A stretch of 64,000 bases of DNA from Xylanibacter ruminicola (GCF_900107775.1 NZ_FNRF01000001.1:434001-498000), one strand, 5' to 3'. Shown: positions 27,136-35,211, counted from the stretch's first letter. Notes: generated by a model from the sequence alone, not told the origin. Numbers and translations are program-made.

Positions 27136-27906
27136 TTAAGCTCTCTTCATTCTCAGGTTAAGCTGGTAGATAGCTGGTATCAGTATGCACAACGAGAAGA
27201 GCACAGCCAGCAGCACGCGCTGTTCGCCAAACACCTGCGCCATTGTCGGGTCGCCAGTACCATAGGCAGCCATCGATACATTATACATGACATAAGCCAC
27301 CGAATTATTCACCCAATGCACTACGATTCCAGGCACAATACTACCTGTGCGGTAATACATCCAACCTAACAGTAAGCCAGCCAAGAAAGCATGGGGCATC
27401 TGTGCTGGGTTAAAATGCGACAGACCGAACAATGCAGCTGATATAGCTATGCACAACCAGTGATTCTGGTTCCACTTAAGCAACGCGCGCAGGATAGCAC
27501 CACGAAAAACCACCTCCTCAACCAGCGGTGCCAGCAGTCCTACAACCACGTAGCCTAAGCGATTACCCATCAGTTCTTCCATTCCCTCCTGCATCAGGTT
27601 AGGCAATTCGGGCATTACCTCCTGCAGCCACATCGATGGCACCAGACAGCCTACCGAAGCCATAGCCGCCCAGAACAGCACCATCCAAGGGCGCGTAAGC
27701 ATCCAGTTTCGGCTAACCACAGCCCACTTGGTGACCAAGAACAGTATCAGCCCTAGCACATTAAATGCTATCAGCGTACCAATCATAAACTCTGTATTCA
27801 TCGTGCCACTATTACCCAACAACGCTGTCCAAATTAGCTGGGCTGCTGTAGATACCACGACCTGCAAGGCAACAAACAGCACGGTATAAATAATCGCATT
27901 CTTCAT
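27136..27906 (-). CDS. CPBP family intramembrane metalloprotease
   Basis: 256 residues with seven to eight hydrophobic segments. The CPBP (Abi) motifs are complete: APLVEEVVFRGAIL (Glu-Glu and Arg), FGLSHF (His) and IVVHWVNNSV (His, Asn). Members cleave prenylated or other substrates within the membrane. Its ATG overlaps the ribF stop by four bases, so it is translationally coupled to ribF. The substrate is unknown. Confidence 0.88.
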   Translation of the reverse strand: MKNAIIYTVLFVALQVVVSTAAQLIWTALLGNSGTMNTEFMIGTLIAFNVLGLILFLVTKWAVVSRNWMLTRPWMVLFWAAMASVGCLVPSMWLQEVMPELPNLMQEGMEELMGNRLGYVVVGLLAPLVEEVVFRGAILRALLKWNQNHWLCIAISAALFGLSHFNPAQMPHAFLAGLLLGWMYYRTGSIVPGIVVHWVNNSVAYVMYNVSMAAYGTGDPTMAQVFGEQRVLLAVLFSLCILIPAIYQLNLRMKRA

Positions 27907-28862
27907 TTCTGTGTCAATTTTGCTATCTTTTCAAATGTTTCTCTTATAAATACCTCGTCCTTCTTTATCTGTCTTTTCAGCTCATCAGTCGATGAGAAGT
28001 AACGCTCAGAGCGCACAAGGTGTGCAAAACTGATGGCAATCTGTTTACCATACAAGTCACCCTCATAGTCAAAAATATGCACCTCGAGTGTTCGCTGCTT
28101 ACCATCAAAGGTAGGACGCTTACCAATGTTCATCATCGCCTGCATGGACTCGCCACCTTCTATGCTAGCCCACACGGCATACACGCCATCGGCAGGAATC
28201 AGCTTTTCGGCATTATCAGGCACCACGTTGGCTGTCGGGTAACCCAACCCTGTGCCAATATGCTCGCCAGCCACCACGCGGCCAGTAAGCTTGTAATAGT
28301 GTTTAAGCATCTGTGAGGCCTCAAAAACTCTTCCCTCTTCAGTTATCAGGTGTCTTATCAACGATGAGCTTACTGGTACATCAAATCCCTTGAACTGCAC
28401 CTCGATAGCCTTAAACACACGCATGCCAAGTGCTTTACCATACTCTACGTAGTCGTCGAATGTTTCCATGCGTCCACGACCAAACTGGTTATCATAGCCT
28501 ATACACAACGCTTTTACATTCAGGCGCTCGTGCAGTATCTGCGCCATAAACTCACGCGCAGTGAGCTGTGCTATCTGCATATCAAAAGGCAGCACCACCA
28601 AGTAGTCGATGCCAAGTTCGCCAAGCAACTGTATCTTCTCGTCGAGTGTGGTAATCAGCTGCACCTGAAAACCAGGCACAAACAGCTGCTGGGGCAACTT
28701 ATCGAAGGTGATTACCATTGATTTGTAGCCATACTGCTGTGCTTCGTCCATCATCTGCTTGATAACCTGGCGATGTCCAGCATGAACGCCATCAAACACA
28801 CCTATCGTAGCAGCGCATTCGGGCATTATCATTGTTTCTTTTATATCGTAGAATATCTCCAT
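27903..28862 (-). CDS. ribF: Bifunctional riboflavin kinase/FAD synthetase
   Basis: 319 residues. The FAD-synthetase half begins ATIGVFDGVHAGHRQVIKQM. The riboflavin-kinase half carries GTGLGYPTANV and the late GDLYGKQIAISF. It makes FMN and then FAD. ATG at 28862 gives the family-typical MEIFYDIKET start. The promoter box at 28872-28879 is so close that the mRNA would have a leader of only a few bases. Confidence 0.93.
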   Translation of the reverse strand: MEIFYDIKETMIMPECAATIGVFDGVHAGHRQVIKQMMDEAQQYGYKSMVITFDKLPQQLFVPGFQVQLITTLDEKIQLLGELGIDYLVVLPFDMQIAQLTAREFMAQILHERLNVKALCIGYDNQFGRGRMETFDDYVEYGKALGMRVFKAIEVQFKGFDVPVSSSLIRHLITEEGRVFEASQMLKHYYKLTGRVVAGEHIGTGLGYPTANVVPDNAEKLIPADGVYAVWASIEGGESMQAMMNIGKRPTFDGKQRTLEVHIFDYEGDLYGKQIAISFAHLVRSERYFSSTDELKRQIKKDEVFIRETFEKIAKLTQK

Positions 28863-28871
28863 ATTAGGCTG

Positions 28872-28879
28872 CAAAGGTA
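28872..28879 (-). promoter_or_regulatory. Promoter -7 box of ribF
   Basis: The minus strand reads TACCTTTG followed by C, ten bases from the ribF ATG. This predicts near-leaderless transcription. Confidence 0.5.
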
Positions 28880-28963
28880 CTCAAAAATCCGCAATTTAAC
28901 CCTGCCTATCAATCATTTTTAGTTATTTTCTCTTAATAATTTGGATATTTAAAGAATTTGCCG

Positions 28964-28971
28964 TACCTTTG
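28964..28971 (+). promoter_or_regulatory. Promoter -7 box of the tRNA gene
   Basis: TACCTTTG followed by C, 27 bases upstream of the tRNA 5' end. Confidence 0.6.
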
Positions 28972-28997
28972 CACTCGCTTTTCAAAGCAAAGGCATC

Positions 28998-29071
28998 GGA
29001 CTTGTAGCTCAGTTGGTTAGAGCAACAGACTCATAATCTGGAGGTCCCTGGTTCAAGCCCAGGCTGGTCCA
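28998..29071 (+). tRNA. tRNA with CAU anticodon (Met or Ile2)
   Basis: GGACTTG and CTGGTCC form the acceptor stem (one mismatch), TAGCTCAG...AGAGC the D-arm, CAGA-CTCATAA-TCTG the anticodon arm, and CCTGG-TTCAAGC-CCAGG the T-arm; the discriminator is A and CCA is not encoded. The CAU anticodon fits elongator or initiator tRNA-Met, or a lysidine-modified tRNA-Ile. The sequence alone does not settle which. Everything to the right is accessory, so its 3' end is the likely integration point. Confidence 0.88.
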
Positions 29072-29094
29072 CAAGCGGAGGTCGCAGATTCACA

Positions 29095-29126
29095 GAGAGT
29101 TACGCGAAAGTGTAACTCTCATTTTT
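29095..29126 (+). terminator. Terminator after tRNA
   Basis: GAGAGTTAC and GTAACTCTC pair perfectly around GCGAAAGT, followed by ATTTTT. Confidence 0.75.
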
Positions 29127-29145
29127 ATGCCTTTATATATGCTTC

Positions 29146-29165
29146 GGGAACAAACAGGGAACAAA
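29146..29165. repeat. Tandem GGGAACAAA direct repeat, candidate attachment-site arm
   Basis: GGGAACAAA occurs at 29146-29154 and 29157-29165 with an 11-base period, 75 bases beyond the tRNA. Such short direct repeats beside a tRNA can be integrase arm-type sites of an integrated element. No integrase gene lies nearby, so this is inference. Confidence 0.4.
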
Positions 29166-29405
29166 GACTCATTCTCTAATAGTAATAAAATTAAACGTTT
29201 TTAGCGTTCTTTGGCTATCATGTGATAGTTTATTTGAAGATTAAGACTTCCTAAAACGCCTTGAACCAGTGCTGTTAAATTTTCAAAAATGGCCATTCTG
29301 ACGGTCTTTCTGTTTGTCGGATTGTTATCTCGGCTTGGCAAATCCACTATGCTTATATTACTCGCACTCGACATTTAAAAAGTAAAAGAATTAAACACAA
29401 AGAAG

Positions 29406-29468
29406 CCCGTCAACTGACCTCGAACTTTTAACTAATGCCATAAGCGGTCGGCTTTCGAGCGTGACGGG
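29406..29468 (-). terminator. Possible terminator or branched hairpin after rep
   Basis: CCCGTCA (29406-29412) and TGACGGG (29462-29468) pair perfectly, with an inner GACC/GGTC pair. On the minus strand the stem is followed by CTTCTTTGTG. It could terminate rep or act as an origin-associated structure. Confidence 0.4.
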
Positions 29469-29499
29469 TGCTTTCGGTTTTATAATGACACGAAAATAT

Positions 29500-30861
29500 C
29501 TATCTATAGCTAAACAAATCTTGTTCAATAGGTTTCTTTTTGTTCTTTGTGGTAGCGTTCATCGGCTCCAATGACCATCCGAACTCCTTCAGATTGACTC
29601 TGAGCGCATACTTGATAATGCTATTCCGGCGGTAGGTGTCGGTTCCGCTTTTGAACTTTGGCTGCTTCTCCTTGTCTTGGATTACCTGAATCACCTGCAT
29701 ATAGCTGTCATAGCTCCGGCCAGCCTTCAAACGGATCTGCTTCATGTAATAAAACACCTCATCTTCATGCAGATAATGGCCGAGAAGCGTCTGCAAGGCG
29801 ATTTCCTGGGCTTCCTTGCCTGCATTGTACCAAACATTCTCCCTCATTCGCTGATGGATGTCGGTGTGTTCTACAGGCTCCGCATACTCTTCAAATGGAG
29901 AAAGCGGTTCGTCACCCTTCTGCCAGGGCTTTTCAATTCCTTCCTTGGGAAATTCCTTAGTGTAGATGTAGATAAATATCGACGAGACCTTACCTCCGCG
30001 CCCCTTACGAGGCCCTTCTTGGAAGTCGAACCAGAGATTCGAGTGCTTGGCAGCATACAGTTCAAACAGCTCCATCTGGGTTGCCTCCAGTATAAACTGC
30101 CTAACTTCTTTGAAACTGGTATAGATAGCAGGTGTGATAACCTTCTTGGTTCTTGGGTCACGCACCTCATCGAGGTTGAAGATGCGCCGAAAGTCCTCCA
30201 TCTGAATCGGTACAACCCTCTTCTTATAGACATGCCCTTGCGCTTTCTCTCCACTGTCAAGGAAACGAAAATCGCCACAGAATTGGCTGCACAGCTCATA
30301 CATCTTCTGCGAATACTTTGACCTGAGTAGCATAGCCGTTCCGAGGTCGAAGGTCGTGAAACTCTTGGAAATATCTATCAGATACGGCATAATCTCTGGC
30401 GACACGCGCACGTCGTACAGGCCTGTCTCTGTATTATAGAAGAACGAGTCCACCCAGTGAACCTCTCCCCTGATTAGCTGTCCCTGCTCATTCTTGAACG
30501 TCACGGGAACCAGCTTCTTTGCGAGTTCTCGCAGCGCAGCATAGGTACGAGGAACATTCTTCTGACCACCGATAAGTCCCAGGTCATCGTCAGTCAGATG
30601 GAAATAGAGATCCTTCCAGCTGTCCGGCACACCAAGGTTCTTCTCAGTGTACTTGTGCTTCACCTCGCCTGTGATGAAATAGAGCGTCCTCCGTTCTATC
30701 AGTCCATAGACGACGGGTGAATTGACGATTGCATTACTCCAGCGCACCTGCTCATGGGTTATCTTACCAACCGCAGGATAGCGAAGCGTTATGTTCATCG
30801 GCTCTGAAAGGTTCAGGCAGCTGACTTCGTTTTCTATCTTCTGTTTCATTTTAAAGATCAT
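29500..30861 (-). CDS. Rep_3-type plasmid replication initiator
   Basis: 453 residues. The Rep_3 pattern is visible: an N-terminal winged helix (KITHEQVRWSNAIVNSPVVY), the domain junction with FTTFDLGTAMLLRSKYSQKM then YELCSQF, and a second winged helix with VVPIQMEDFRRIFNLDEV. These initiators bind iterons and start plasmid replication. Iterons lie directly upstream (30978-31142). Start 30861 follows a TAACTTTG promoter box at 30902-30909; the in-frame ATG at 30849 is an alternative. Its presence in a chromosome beside a tRNA indicates an integrated plasmid or a mobilisable element that keeps a plasmid-like replicon. Confidence 0.86.
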   Translation of the reverse strand: MIFKMKQKIENEVSCLNLSEPMNITLRYPAVGKITHEQVRWSNAIVNSPVVYGLIERRTLYFITGEVKHKYTEKNLGVPDSWKDLYFHLTDDDLGLIGGQKNVPRTYAALRELAKKLVPVTFKNEQGQLIRGEVHWVDSFFYNTETGLYDVRVSPEIMPYLIDISKSFTTFDLGTAMLLRSKYSQKMYELCSQFCGDFRFLDSGEKAQGHVYKKRVVPIQMEDFRRIFNLDEVRDPRTKKVITPAIYTSFKEVRQFILEATQMELFELYAAKHSNLWFDFQEGPRKGRGGKVSSIFIYIYTKEFPKEGIEKPWQKGDEPLSPFEEYAEPVEHTDIHQRMRENVWYNAGKEAQEIALQTLLGHYLHEDEVFYYMKQIRLKAGRSYDSYMQVIQVIQDKEKQPKFKSGTDTYRRNSIIKYALRVNLKEFGWSLEPMNATTKNKKKPIEQDLFSYR

Positions 30862-30901
30862 TTCTGTTAAACGTTTGCCTTGTGGCTTGAAATTCTCGAT
30901 G

Positions 30902-30909
30902 CAAAGTTA
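30902..30909 (-). promoter_or_regulatory. Promoter -7 box of rep
   Basis: The minus strand reads TAACTTTG followed by C, about 40 bases from the rep start and between it and the iterons, a layout that would allow autoregulation. Confidence 0.5.
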
Positions 30910-30977
30910 CTACAACTATTCAGTAATGATAAAAACGGGAATGTTAATTTTCCAAGCCAAGATTTCTTATTTAGACA

Positions 30978-31142
30978 AGCGCAAAACCTCCTAAGTTCGA
31001 TTTCTGTTCTCATAGAATATCACATCCCGTCAGTCTTGGGTCAACGTTTGGGACAACCGTTTAGCGCATTTTCTCCTAAGTTCAGCGCAAAATCTCCTAA
31101 CTTCCAGCGCAAAATCTCCTAAGTTCAGCGCATTTTCTCCTG
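30978..31142. repeat. Iteron array of the replication origin
   Basis: The unit AGCGCAAAATCTCCTAAGTTC or AGCGCATTTTCTCCTAAGTTC occurs at 30978, 31063, 31084, 31106 and 31127. Spacing between the last four is 21, 22 and 21 bases, and the first is 85 bases away (four turns of the same period). The central AAA/TTT alternates while AGCGC and CTCCTAA stay fixed. Two outlying copies lie at 31336 (AGCGCATTTTCTCCTAAG) and 31426 (degenerate). This is the standard arrangement for a Rep_3 origin. Confidence 0.85.
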
Positions 31143-31184
31143 AAAAAACTTCTGAAACCCCTGTAAATACACATAATTCGACTT

Positions 31185-31232
31185 TCTTTAAATAAAGCTA
31201 TTATAAATAAATTAATAAATAAAGCTTTATAC
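31185..31232. other. AT-rich stretch, candidate DNA unwinding element
   Basis: Nearly pure A/T sequence between the main iteron array and the outlying iteron at 31336. In iteron plasmids the unwinding element sits in this place. Confidence 0.5.
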
Positions 31233-31335
31233 GCGCACGAGAGAGGCAAATGGGCTTAAAGGGAAAAAGATGAAGGTCTATGATACGATGGATTTACCAA
31301 AGGGAAAAGAAAATCGAGGCTTTCAGGCACCTTTC

Positions 31336-31356
31336 AGCGCATTTTCTCCTAAGTTC
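31336..31356. repeat. Outlying iteron copy
   Basis: AGCGCATTTTCTCCTAAGTTC matches the array unit exactly; a weaker copy (CCTCCTAAA core) follows at 31426-31444. Confidence 0.7.
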
Positions 31357-31532
31357 GATGTTCTATGCAATTCTATGATAGAGTGCCAAGACTTCTTTTC
31401 CCTTTCGGCCTGATGCAACTTTTTTGCCGTAAAACCTCCTAAAAAAGCCACAGCACCACGTTTTGTCGTCTTTTGAGCATGTGAGTAAAGCCCCCTTTTT
31501 TGCCCATTTCATCGAGAATAAGCACACAATAA

Positions 31533-31769
31533 TTGGCCAGGCTCCAAGCATCGAAACTTGAAATCTGGCTCTCAGCAGCCGATGGCCACTACCCCTTAGC
31601 AGTGAACCCCGCCAGCCAATTCACCGACTACGCGGCACAGAAGCGTCGCCAGAAGCCATCCGAGTTTGGCGATGCATACGAGTATCTTGAATACTCCAAG
31701 TACGATGCCGTAGCCGAGCATGAAGAACAATACAAATATCTGCATACTACTTACGTTTTGTTTATGTAA
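31533..31769 (+). pseudogene. Possible gene remnant, 78 codons
   Basis: A frame that opens with TTG directly after an in-frame stop encodes a protein-like stretch (YPLAVNPASQFTDYAAQKRR and EFGDAYEYLEYSKYDAVAEH). GC content and codon use are higher than in the flanks, as expected for a real protein. There is no start context or promoter. I read it as a 5'-truncated remnant of unknown origin; a short real gene is less likely. Confidence 0.35.
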
Positions 31770-31859
31770 AGATACGCAAAATCCGCGAGACCGCCAAGGC
31801 TTCCGGCATCTTTCTGCCGCCCCATCCGTTCTTTTCCCTCAATGTAGAAAGACATATTT

Positions 31860-32115
31860 TCAGAGAATCATAAATTTAGAAACTATGCAATTCTATCTTT
31901 CAGTAATTCAGAAACTCTATCTTTTAGAAATACATAAATTCAGTAAATCAGTAATTATGAAATACAGAAAATAAGAAATTAAGAAAAAAAGAGTTTAAGA
32001 AAATCTATCATTCAGAGTTTATGAAATACTGAAATTCATACTTTCAATAAATCAGTAATTCAGATATTCAGAGAATAAGAAAAATAGTAAATCAGAAACT
32101 CAATCTTTCAGAAAC
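31860..32115. repeat. AT-rich region with TCAGTAATTCAG repeats
   Basis: About 250 bases of AT-rich sequence between the origin and the mobilisation genes. TCAGTAATTCAG occurs at 31900-31911 and 32052-32063, TCAGTAATTATG at 31948-31959, with many shorter TTCAGAAA and AATCAGTAA words. The same 12-mer recurs inverted at 32825 and direct at 32856 before the relaxase gene. It looks like a binding array or transfer-origin-associated region rather than coding DNA. Confidence 0.55.
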
Positions 32116-32172
32116 AGCCGATTTCATCGAAGCTTTTAGCACGTATTGTTTGCCTACGTCAGCGAAAAACCG

Positions 32173-32180
32173 TACCTTTG
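32173..32180 (+). promoter_or_regulatory. Promoter -7 box of the mobilisation genes
   Basis: TACCTTTG, some 190 bases upstream of the first mob gene. Confidence 0.55.
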
Positions 32181-32181
32181 T

Positions 32182-32373
32182 AGATGCGAGGCCAGCCCAC
32201 CAAGCCAGCAGACGAGCAAGCCGCAAGGCGAGTCCTGTGGAAACAGAATAGCAAGTTGTGCTTTTGTGCGGACAAACTCCGTTCGCCACCCCAAAAGCCA
32301 CCTTGCCAGCATCTGCGAAGCTGGGGCATGTCACCTCGCAACTCGGTAACATTATAATCAGGATAACAGCCCT
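32182..32373 (+). other. GC-rich mob leader, candidate oriT region
   Basis: About 190 untranslated bases much richer in G and C than their flanks, with several short inverted words (AAGCCAGC..., AGCAAGCCGCAAGGCG, CTTTTGTGCGG). In Bacteroidota mobilisable elements oriT usually lies directly upstream of the mob genes. I cannot point to the nick site. Confidence 0.35.
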
Positions 32374-32757
32374 ATGGAGCAAAGAACAAAACGACTATGG
32401 GTACGGCTCTCACCCGAAGAAGAAGCCCTGTTTAAACAGAAAGCAGCCCGTTACAAGACCATTTCAGCCATGATTCGCGATGCTGTCAGGCAGTTCGACG
32501 ACACCGCCACCCACGGCAAAGTCAAGGCTCTGAAGGAAATGACCGCCCTCTATCGCCAGTACCAGCAGGAACTCAGCTGGCTTGGCGGCAACTTCAACCA
32601 GACCGTCAAGCGAGCCAACGAGCTGGCAATCGCTGAAGAACTCACCCCGCAGTTCTTCGAGCAGACCCTCTATCCCCAAGTTGCAGAAATTCAGAAACTC
32701 ATCAGCAGCATAAAGGGGGAACTACATGACATAGCCAAAGAGGTGTCAAAACTATGA
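32374..32757 (+). CDS. Mobilisation accessory protein (MobC-like)
   Basis: 127 residues. The N-terminal RLWVRLSPEEEALFKQKAAR and following helices form a ribbon-helix-helix-like DNA-binding part, and YQQELSWLGGNFNQTVKRAN is the conserved block of MobC-type relaxosome proteins (GxNxNQ-like). It probably binds oriT and helps the relaxase. It is followed 113 bases later by the relaxase gene. Confidence 0.8.
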   Translation: MEQRTKRLWVRLSPEEEALFKQKAARYKTISAMIRDAVRQFDDTATHGKVKALKEMTALYRQYQQELSWLGGNFNQTVKRANELAIAEELTPQFFEQTLYPQVAEIQKLISSIKGELHDIAKEVSKL

Positions 32758-32824
32758 TTTTCATAAAATCTGAAATTCAGAGACAGAGCCGCTTTAAATT
32801 GTCTCTTTATTATTTTCTGTCTTT

Positions 32825-32867
32825 CTGAATTACTGTATTTCATAATTTCTATTTTTCAGTAATTCTG
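32825..32867. repeat. TCAGTAATTCAG motif pair before relaxase gene
   Basis: CTGAATTACTG (32825-32835, inverted) and TCAGTAATTCTG (32856-32867, direct) face each other just upstream of the relaxase ATG at 32871. They match the motif of the AT-rich region at 31860-32115, so a shared binding protein could regulate the mob genes. Confidence 0.5.
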
Positions 32868-32870
32868 CAA

Positions 32871-34154
32871 ATGATAGCAACAATTCTACCGTCAAGTACC
32901 ACCTTCCATGCCGTCGATTACAACGAGCTGAAGGTCTCAGAGGGTGTAGCCGAACTTCTGGAGATGAAAGGTTTCGACCTCATTGACAAGAACTATACAC
33001 CCGAAGAGTTGAAACAGGCGCTCATTGATTACACTTATCAATCTAATGAGCGCATCAAGAAGCCGCAGTTTCACCTTGCGATTTCATGTAAAGGTGACGA
33101 GTACACCCATGAGCAACTGCTGGAGATAGCCCATAAATATCTCGATGAAATGGGCTATGGCGACCCAGAGCAGCCAGTTCTGATCTATGCTCACCATGAC
33201 ACCGACAATAACCACTTGCACATTGTTACCAGCCGAGTTGATCCTGCTGGCAACAAAATCAACGACCATCACGAAAGAGTCCGCTCTCAGGAAGTCATCA
33301 ACCGCATCATGGGCGAGAACCAAGAGCAGCGAGCATCTGATGCCGTGAAGAAAGCCTTGGATTACCGCTTCTCCACCATCAGCCAGTTCAAGGCCATCCT
33401 TGAATCCAGCGGCTATGAGTGCTACGAGAAGGATGACAGTCTCTGCATCAAGCGTGACGGACACGTCATCGACACCCTGCCGATGGCCACCGTCCAGTCG
33501 CACCTGCAATCCTTCGAGCCTGACGAGAAACGACGCCGACAGCTCCGCGCCATCCTGAAGAAGTACCGCGACATGACCGCCGACAAAGACGAGCTCCGCG
33601 CCCTGATGAAAGAGAAGTTCGGCATCGACCTCGTTTTCCACGGCTCCAAGGACAAGCCCTACGGCTACACCATTATCGACCACCAGACCAAGACCGTCTT
33701 CAAAGGTGGCAACGTGTGGAAGCTCAGCGAACTCCTGCAATTCCAGTCAAAAGAGGAACGCCTGCACCGCATGGACGAGTTTATCGACGCGATGCTGGAG
33801 GACAATCCTAACTTAACCACCCGCGAGCTGAACCGTATGCTTCGCCGTCAGTTCGGCACCCACATATCCAAAGGCCGCATCGCCTACGGTGACGAGTTTA
33901 TCGACCTACAGGACTATCAGGTAGAAACTCTCCGTGCTAACGACCACAAAGCCTGGCAGCAGGAGCATCCCCTTGAACAGCATCCAATTTCCCATCACCA
34001 CAGCGACGAACCACAGCCCAAACACTCAAACAATCCTCGTCTGCGAAAGCCTACTATCACCAAGGAAGGCTCCCGCGATCAGAACCGTGAATGGGAAGTT
34101 GGTCACAACACTCGCTACAATGACATCGATGATGAGAACCAGTTGAAGCGATAA
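32871..34154 (+). CDS. MobP-type relaxase (mobilisation nuclease)
   Basis: 427 residues. The relaxase domain fills about 1-200: the N-terminal AVDYNELKVSEG has the likely catalytic Tyr, FHLAISCKGDE follows, and YAHHDTDNNHLHIVTSRVD is the three-histidine metal motif (HxxTDNxHxH). The rest is helical and basic and ends in a hydrophilic tail. It should nick oriT and pilot the strand in transfer. The element lacks visible type IV secretion genes, so it would rely on a helper. Confidence 0.88.
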   Translation: MIATILPSSTTFHAVDYNELKVSEGVAELLEMKGFDLIDKNYTPEELKQALIDYTYQSNERIKKPQFHLAISCKGDEYTHEQLLEIAHKYLDEMGYGDPEQPVLIYAHHDTDNNHLHIVTSRVDPAGNKINDHHERVRSQEVINRIMGENQEQRASDAVKKALDYRFSTISQFKAILESSGYECYEKDDSLCIKRDGHVIDTLPMATVQSHLQSFEPDEKRRRQLRAILKKYRDMTADKDELRALMKEKFGIDLVFHGSKDKPYGYTIIDHQTKTVFKGGNVWKLSELLQFQSKEERLHRMDEFIDAMLEDNPNLTTRELNRMLRRQFGTHISKGRIAYGDEFIDLQDYQVETLRANDHKAWQQEHPLEQHPISHHHSDEPQPKHSNNPRLRKPTITKEGSRDQNREWEVGHNTRYNDIDDENQLKR

Positions 34155-34171
34155 TTCTCCTGTGGTTTAGC

Positions 34172-34199
34172 AAAAACGCCAATCGCAATTGGCGTTTTT
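34172..34199. terminator. Bidirectional terminator after relaxase
   Basis: AAAAACGCCAAT and ATTGGCGTTTTT pair perfectly around CGCA; A and T flanks serve both strands. Confidence 0.85.
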
Positions 34200-34212
34200 G
34201 TTTCCAGATTCC

Positions 34213-34644
34213 TCAGAAGGGCAAACCGCTTCCATCATCGGCTACAGGTTCCGCATGTCCTTTTTCACTATTTGCAATAAACCTTTTGATAATCTCTATA
34301 GCCTTCTGAATGTTATAGCACAATTCAAAGGCATCATTCTTGGCAAAAAAATCCATCGAGACCATGAGCCACTTGTAAACCTTATCATCTTCCAACTTCT
34401 TACCATTGTATGCCTCTATACGATTGAACCAGTATTCTTCCAAACAATCGAATTTATCCGTTGGACTTTCCAATCGGGACTTCTCTGGGTTAGTCAAGTC
34501 CTCCAATATTTCTGTGATGTGATTTCTCACTTCTTCATCTGGCTCGTGTTTCACCAATTCTTCTATCCAGCCAGGAGTCATCCAACTATATTCAGGCTGG
34601 ATATGCTTAAATCCGTAATGTCTTTCGTTGTTATCCCTACTCAT
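34213..34644 (-). CDS. Unknown 143-aa protein
   Basis: From ATG at 34644 the protein begins MSRDNNERHYGFKHIQPEYS and is mostly helical, without signal or membrane segments; it ends in a short acidic tail. The longer frame from 34701 is excluded because a TAACTTTG promoter box (34672-34679) lies inside it. I do not recognise the family. It is a single-gene unit between the mob genes and the cupin cassette. Confidence 0.6.
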   Translation of the reverse strand: MSRDNNERHYGFKHIQPEYSWMTPGWIEELVKHEPDEEVRNHITEILEDLTNPEKSRLESPTDKFDCLEEYWFNRIEAYNGKKLEDDKVYKWLMVSMDFFAKNDAFELCYNIQKAIEIIKRFIANSEKGHAEPVADDGSGLPF

Positions 34645-34701
34645 ATTCTTAAAGTGTTGAAAATATACAGGCAAAGTTACACATAATACGGCAAATTTCA
34701 C

Positions 34702-34709
34702 TATCTTTG
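34702..34709 (+). promoter_or_regulatory. Promoter -7 box of the cupin unit
   Basis: TATCTTTG followed by C, 29 bases upstream of the 42-aa ORF. Confidence 0.65.
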
Positions 34710-34738
34710 CCCTCGTTTTTAAATACGATCGGAATTAT

Positions 34739-34867
34739 ATGACACAAGAATATGCAAGGGTATCAGTAGAAATGCCCGAAAACGAAGATAAGAAATCCCT
34801 CCGTCAGGAATTGATATACGAGATAGAGAACAACGACATCAATGATGAATTTACCATCAAGTTCTGA
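34739..34867 (+). CDS. Small 42-aa acidic protein
   Basis: The frame encodes MTQEYARVSVEMPENEDKKS then LRQELIYEIENNDINDEFTI ending KF. It sits right after the promoter and 2 bases before the cupin start, so it is the first gene of that unit. Composition looks like a real soluble peptide; no family recognised. It could be a leader for the cupin or an antitoxin-like small protein. Confidence 0.55.
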   Translation: MTQEYARVSVEMPENEDKKSLRQELIYEIENNDINDEFTIKF

Positions 34868-34869
34868 TT

Positions 34870-35211
34870 ATGGAAAAGAGAAGCGATACCTATCAGATTG
34901 CATCCGATATTCAATGGGAATATGCGGGTGATGGCATTGTTCGCCAGATCATGGGCTACGATGAGCACCTGATGGTGGTGAAAGTAAAATTCAATCAAGG
35001 AGCCATTGGAACACTCCATCAGCATCCACATACCCAGACCACCTATGTGGCCAGCGGATGCTTTGAGGTGACTATCGGTGAGGAAAAGAAAATCCTCAAA
35101 GCTGGCGATGGCTATTATGTGGCTCCAAACCTACTTCATGGTTGTGTCTGTCTGGAGGCTGGTGTTCTCATCGACACCTTCACTCCCATGCGAGAGGATT
35201 TCTTGAAATAG
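34870..35211 (+). CDS. Cupin-domain protein
   Basis: 113 residues forming one cupin barrel. Motif 1 is TLHQHPHTQTTYVASGCFEV with the metal-binding His residues and Glu, motif 2 is GDGYYVAPNLLHG with the late His. Small single-cupin proteins like this (KdgF-like or sugar-binding) are common. The role in this element is unknown. Confidence 0.85.
   Translation: MEKRSDTYQIASDIQWEYAGDGIVRQIMGYDEHLMVVKVKFNQGAIGTLHQHPHTQTTYVASGCFEVTIGEEKKILKAGDGYYVAPNLLHGCVCLEAGVLIDTFTPMREDFLK

Larger units (their letters stand above)
29072..29499. other. Island left boundary, 428 bases without a gene
   Basis: It holds the tRNA terminator, the GGGAACAAA pair and a rep-side hairpin. The rest (about 29170-29400) is AT-rich with no open frame of note and no trace of an integrase that I can recognise. 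Confidence 0.55.

Noticed and set aside
30978..31142. Regularly spaced repeats considered as a CRISPR array
   Set aside because: The units lie 21-22 bases apart with no spacers of 30 bases and sit upstream of a replication initiator, so they are iterons. No cas genes are present.
31363..31551. Minus-strand open frame of 62 codons in the origin region
   Set aside because: It crosses the degenerate iteron at 31426, has no promoter or start context and no protein-like pattern.
32374..34154. Conjugative element with its own transfer machinery
   Set aside because: Only mobilisation genes are seen; no TraG-type coupling protein or type IV secretion genes are in the window.
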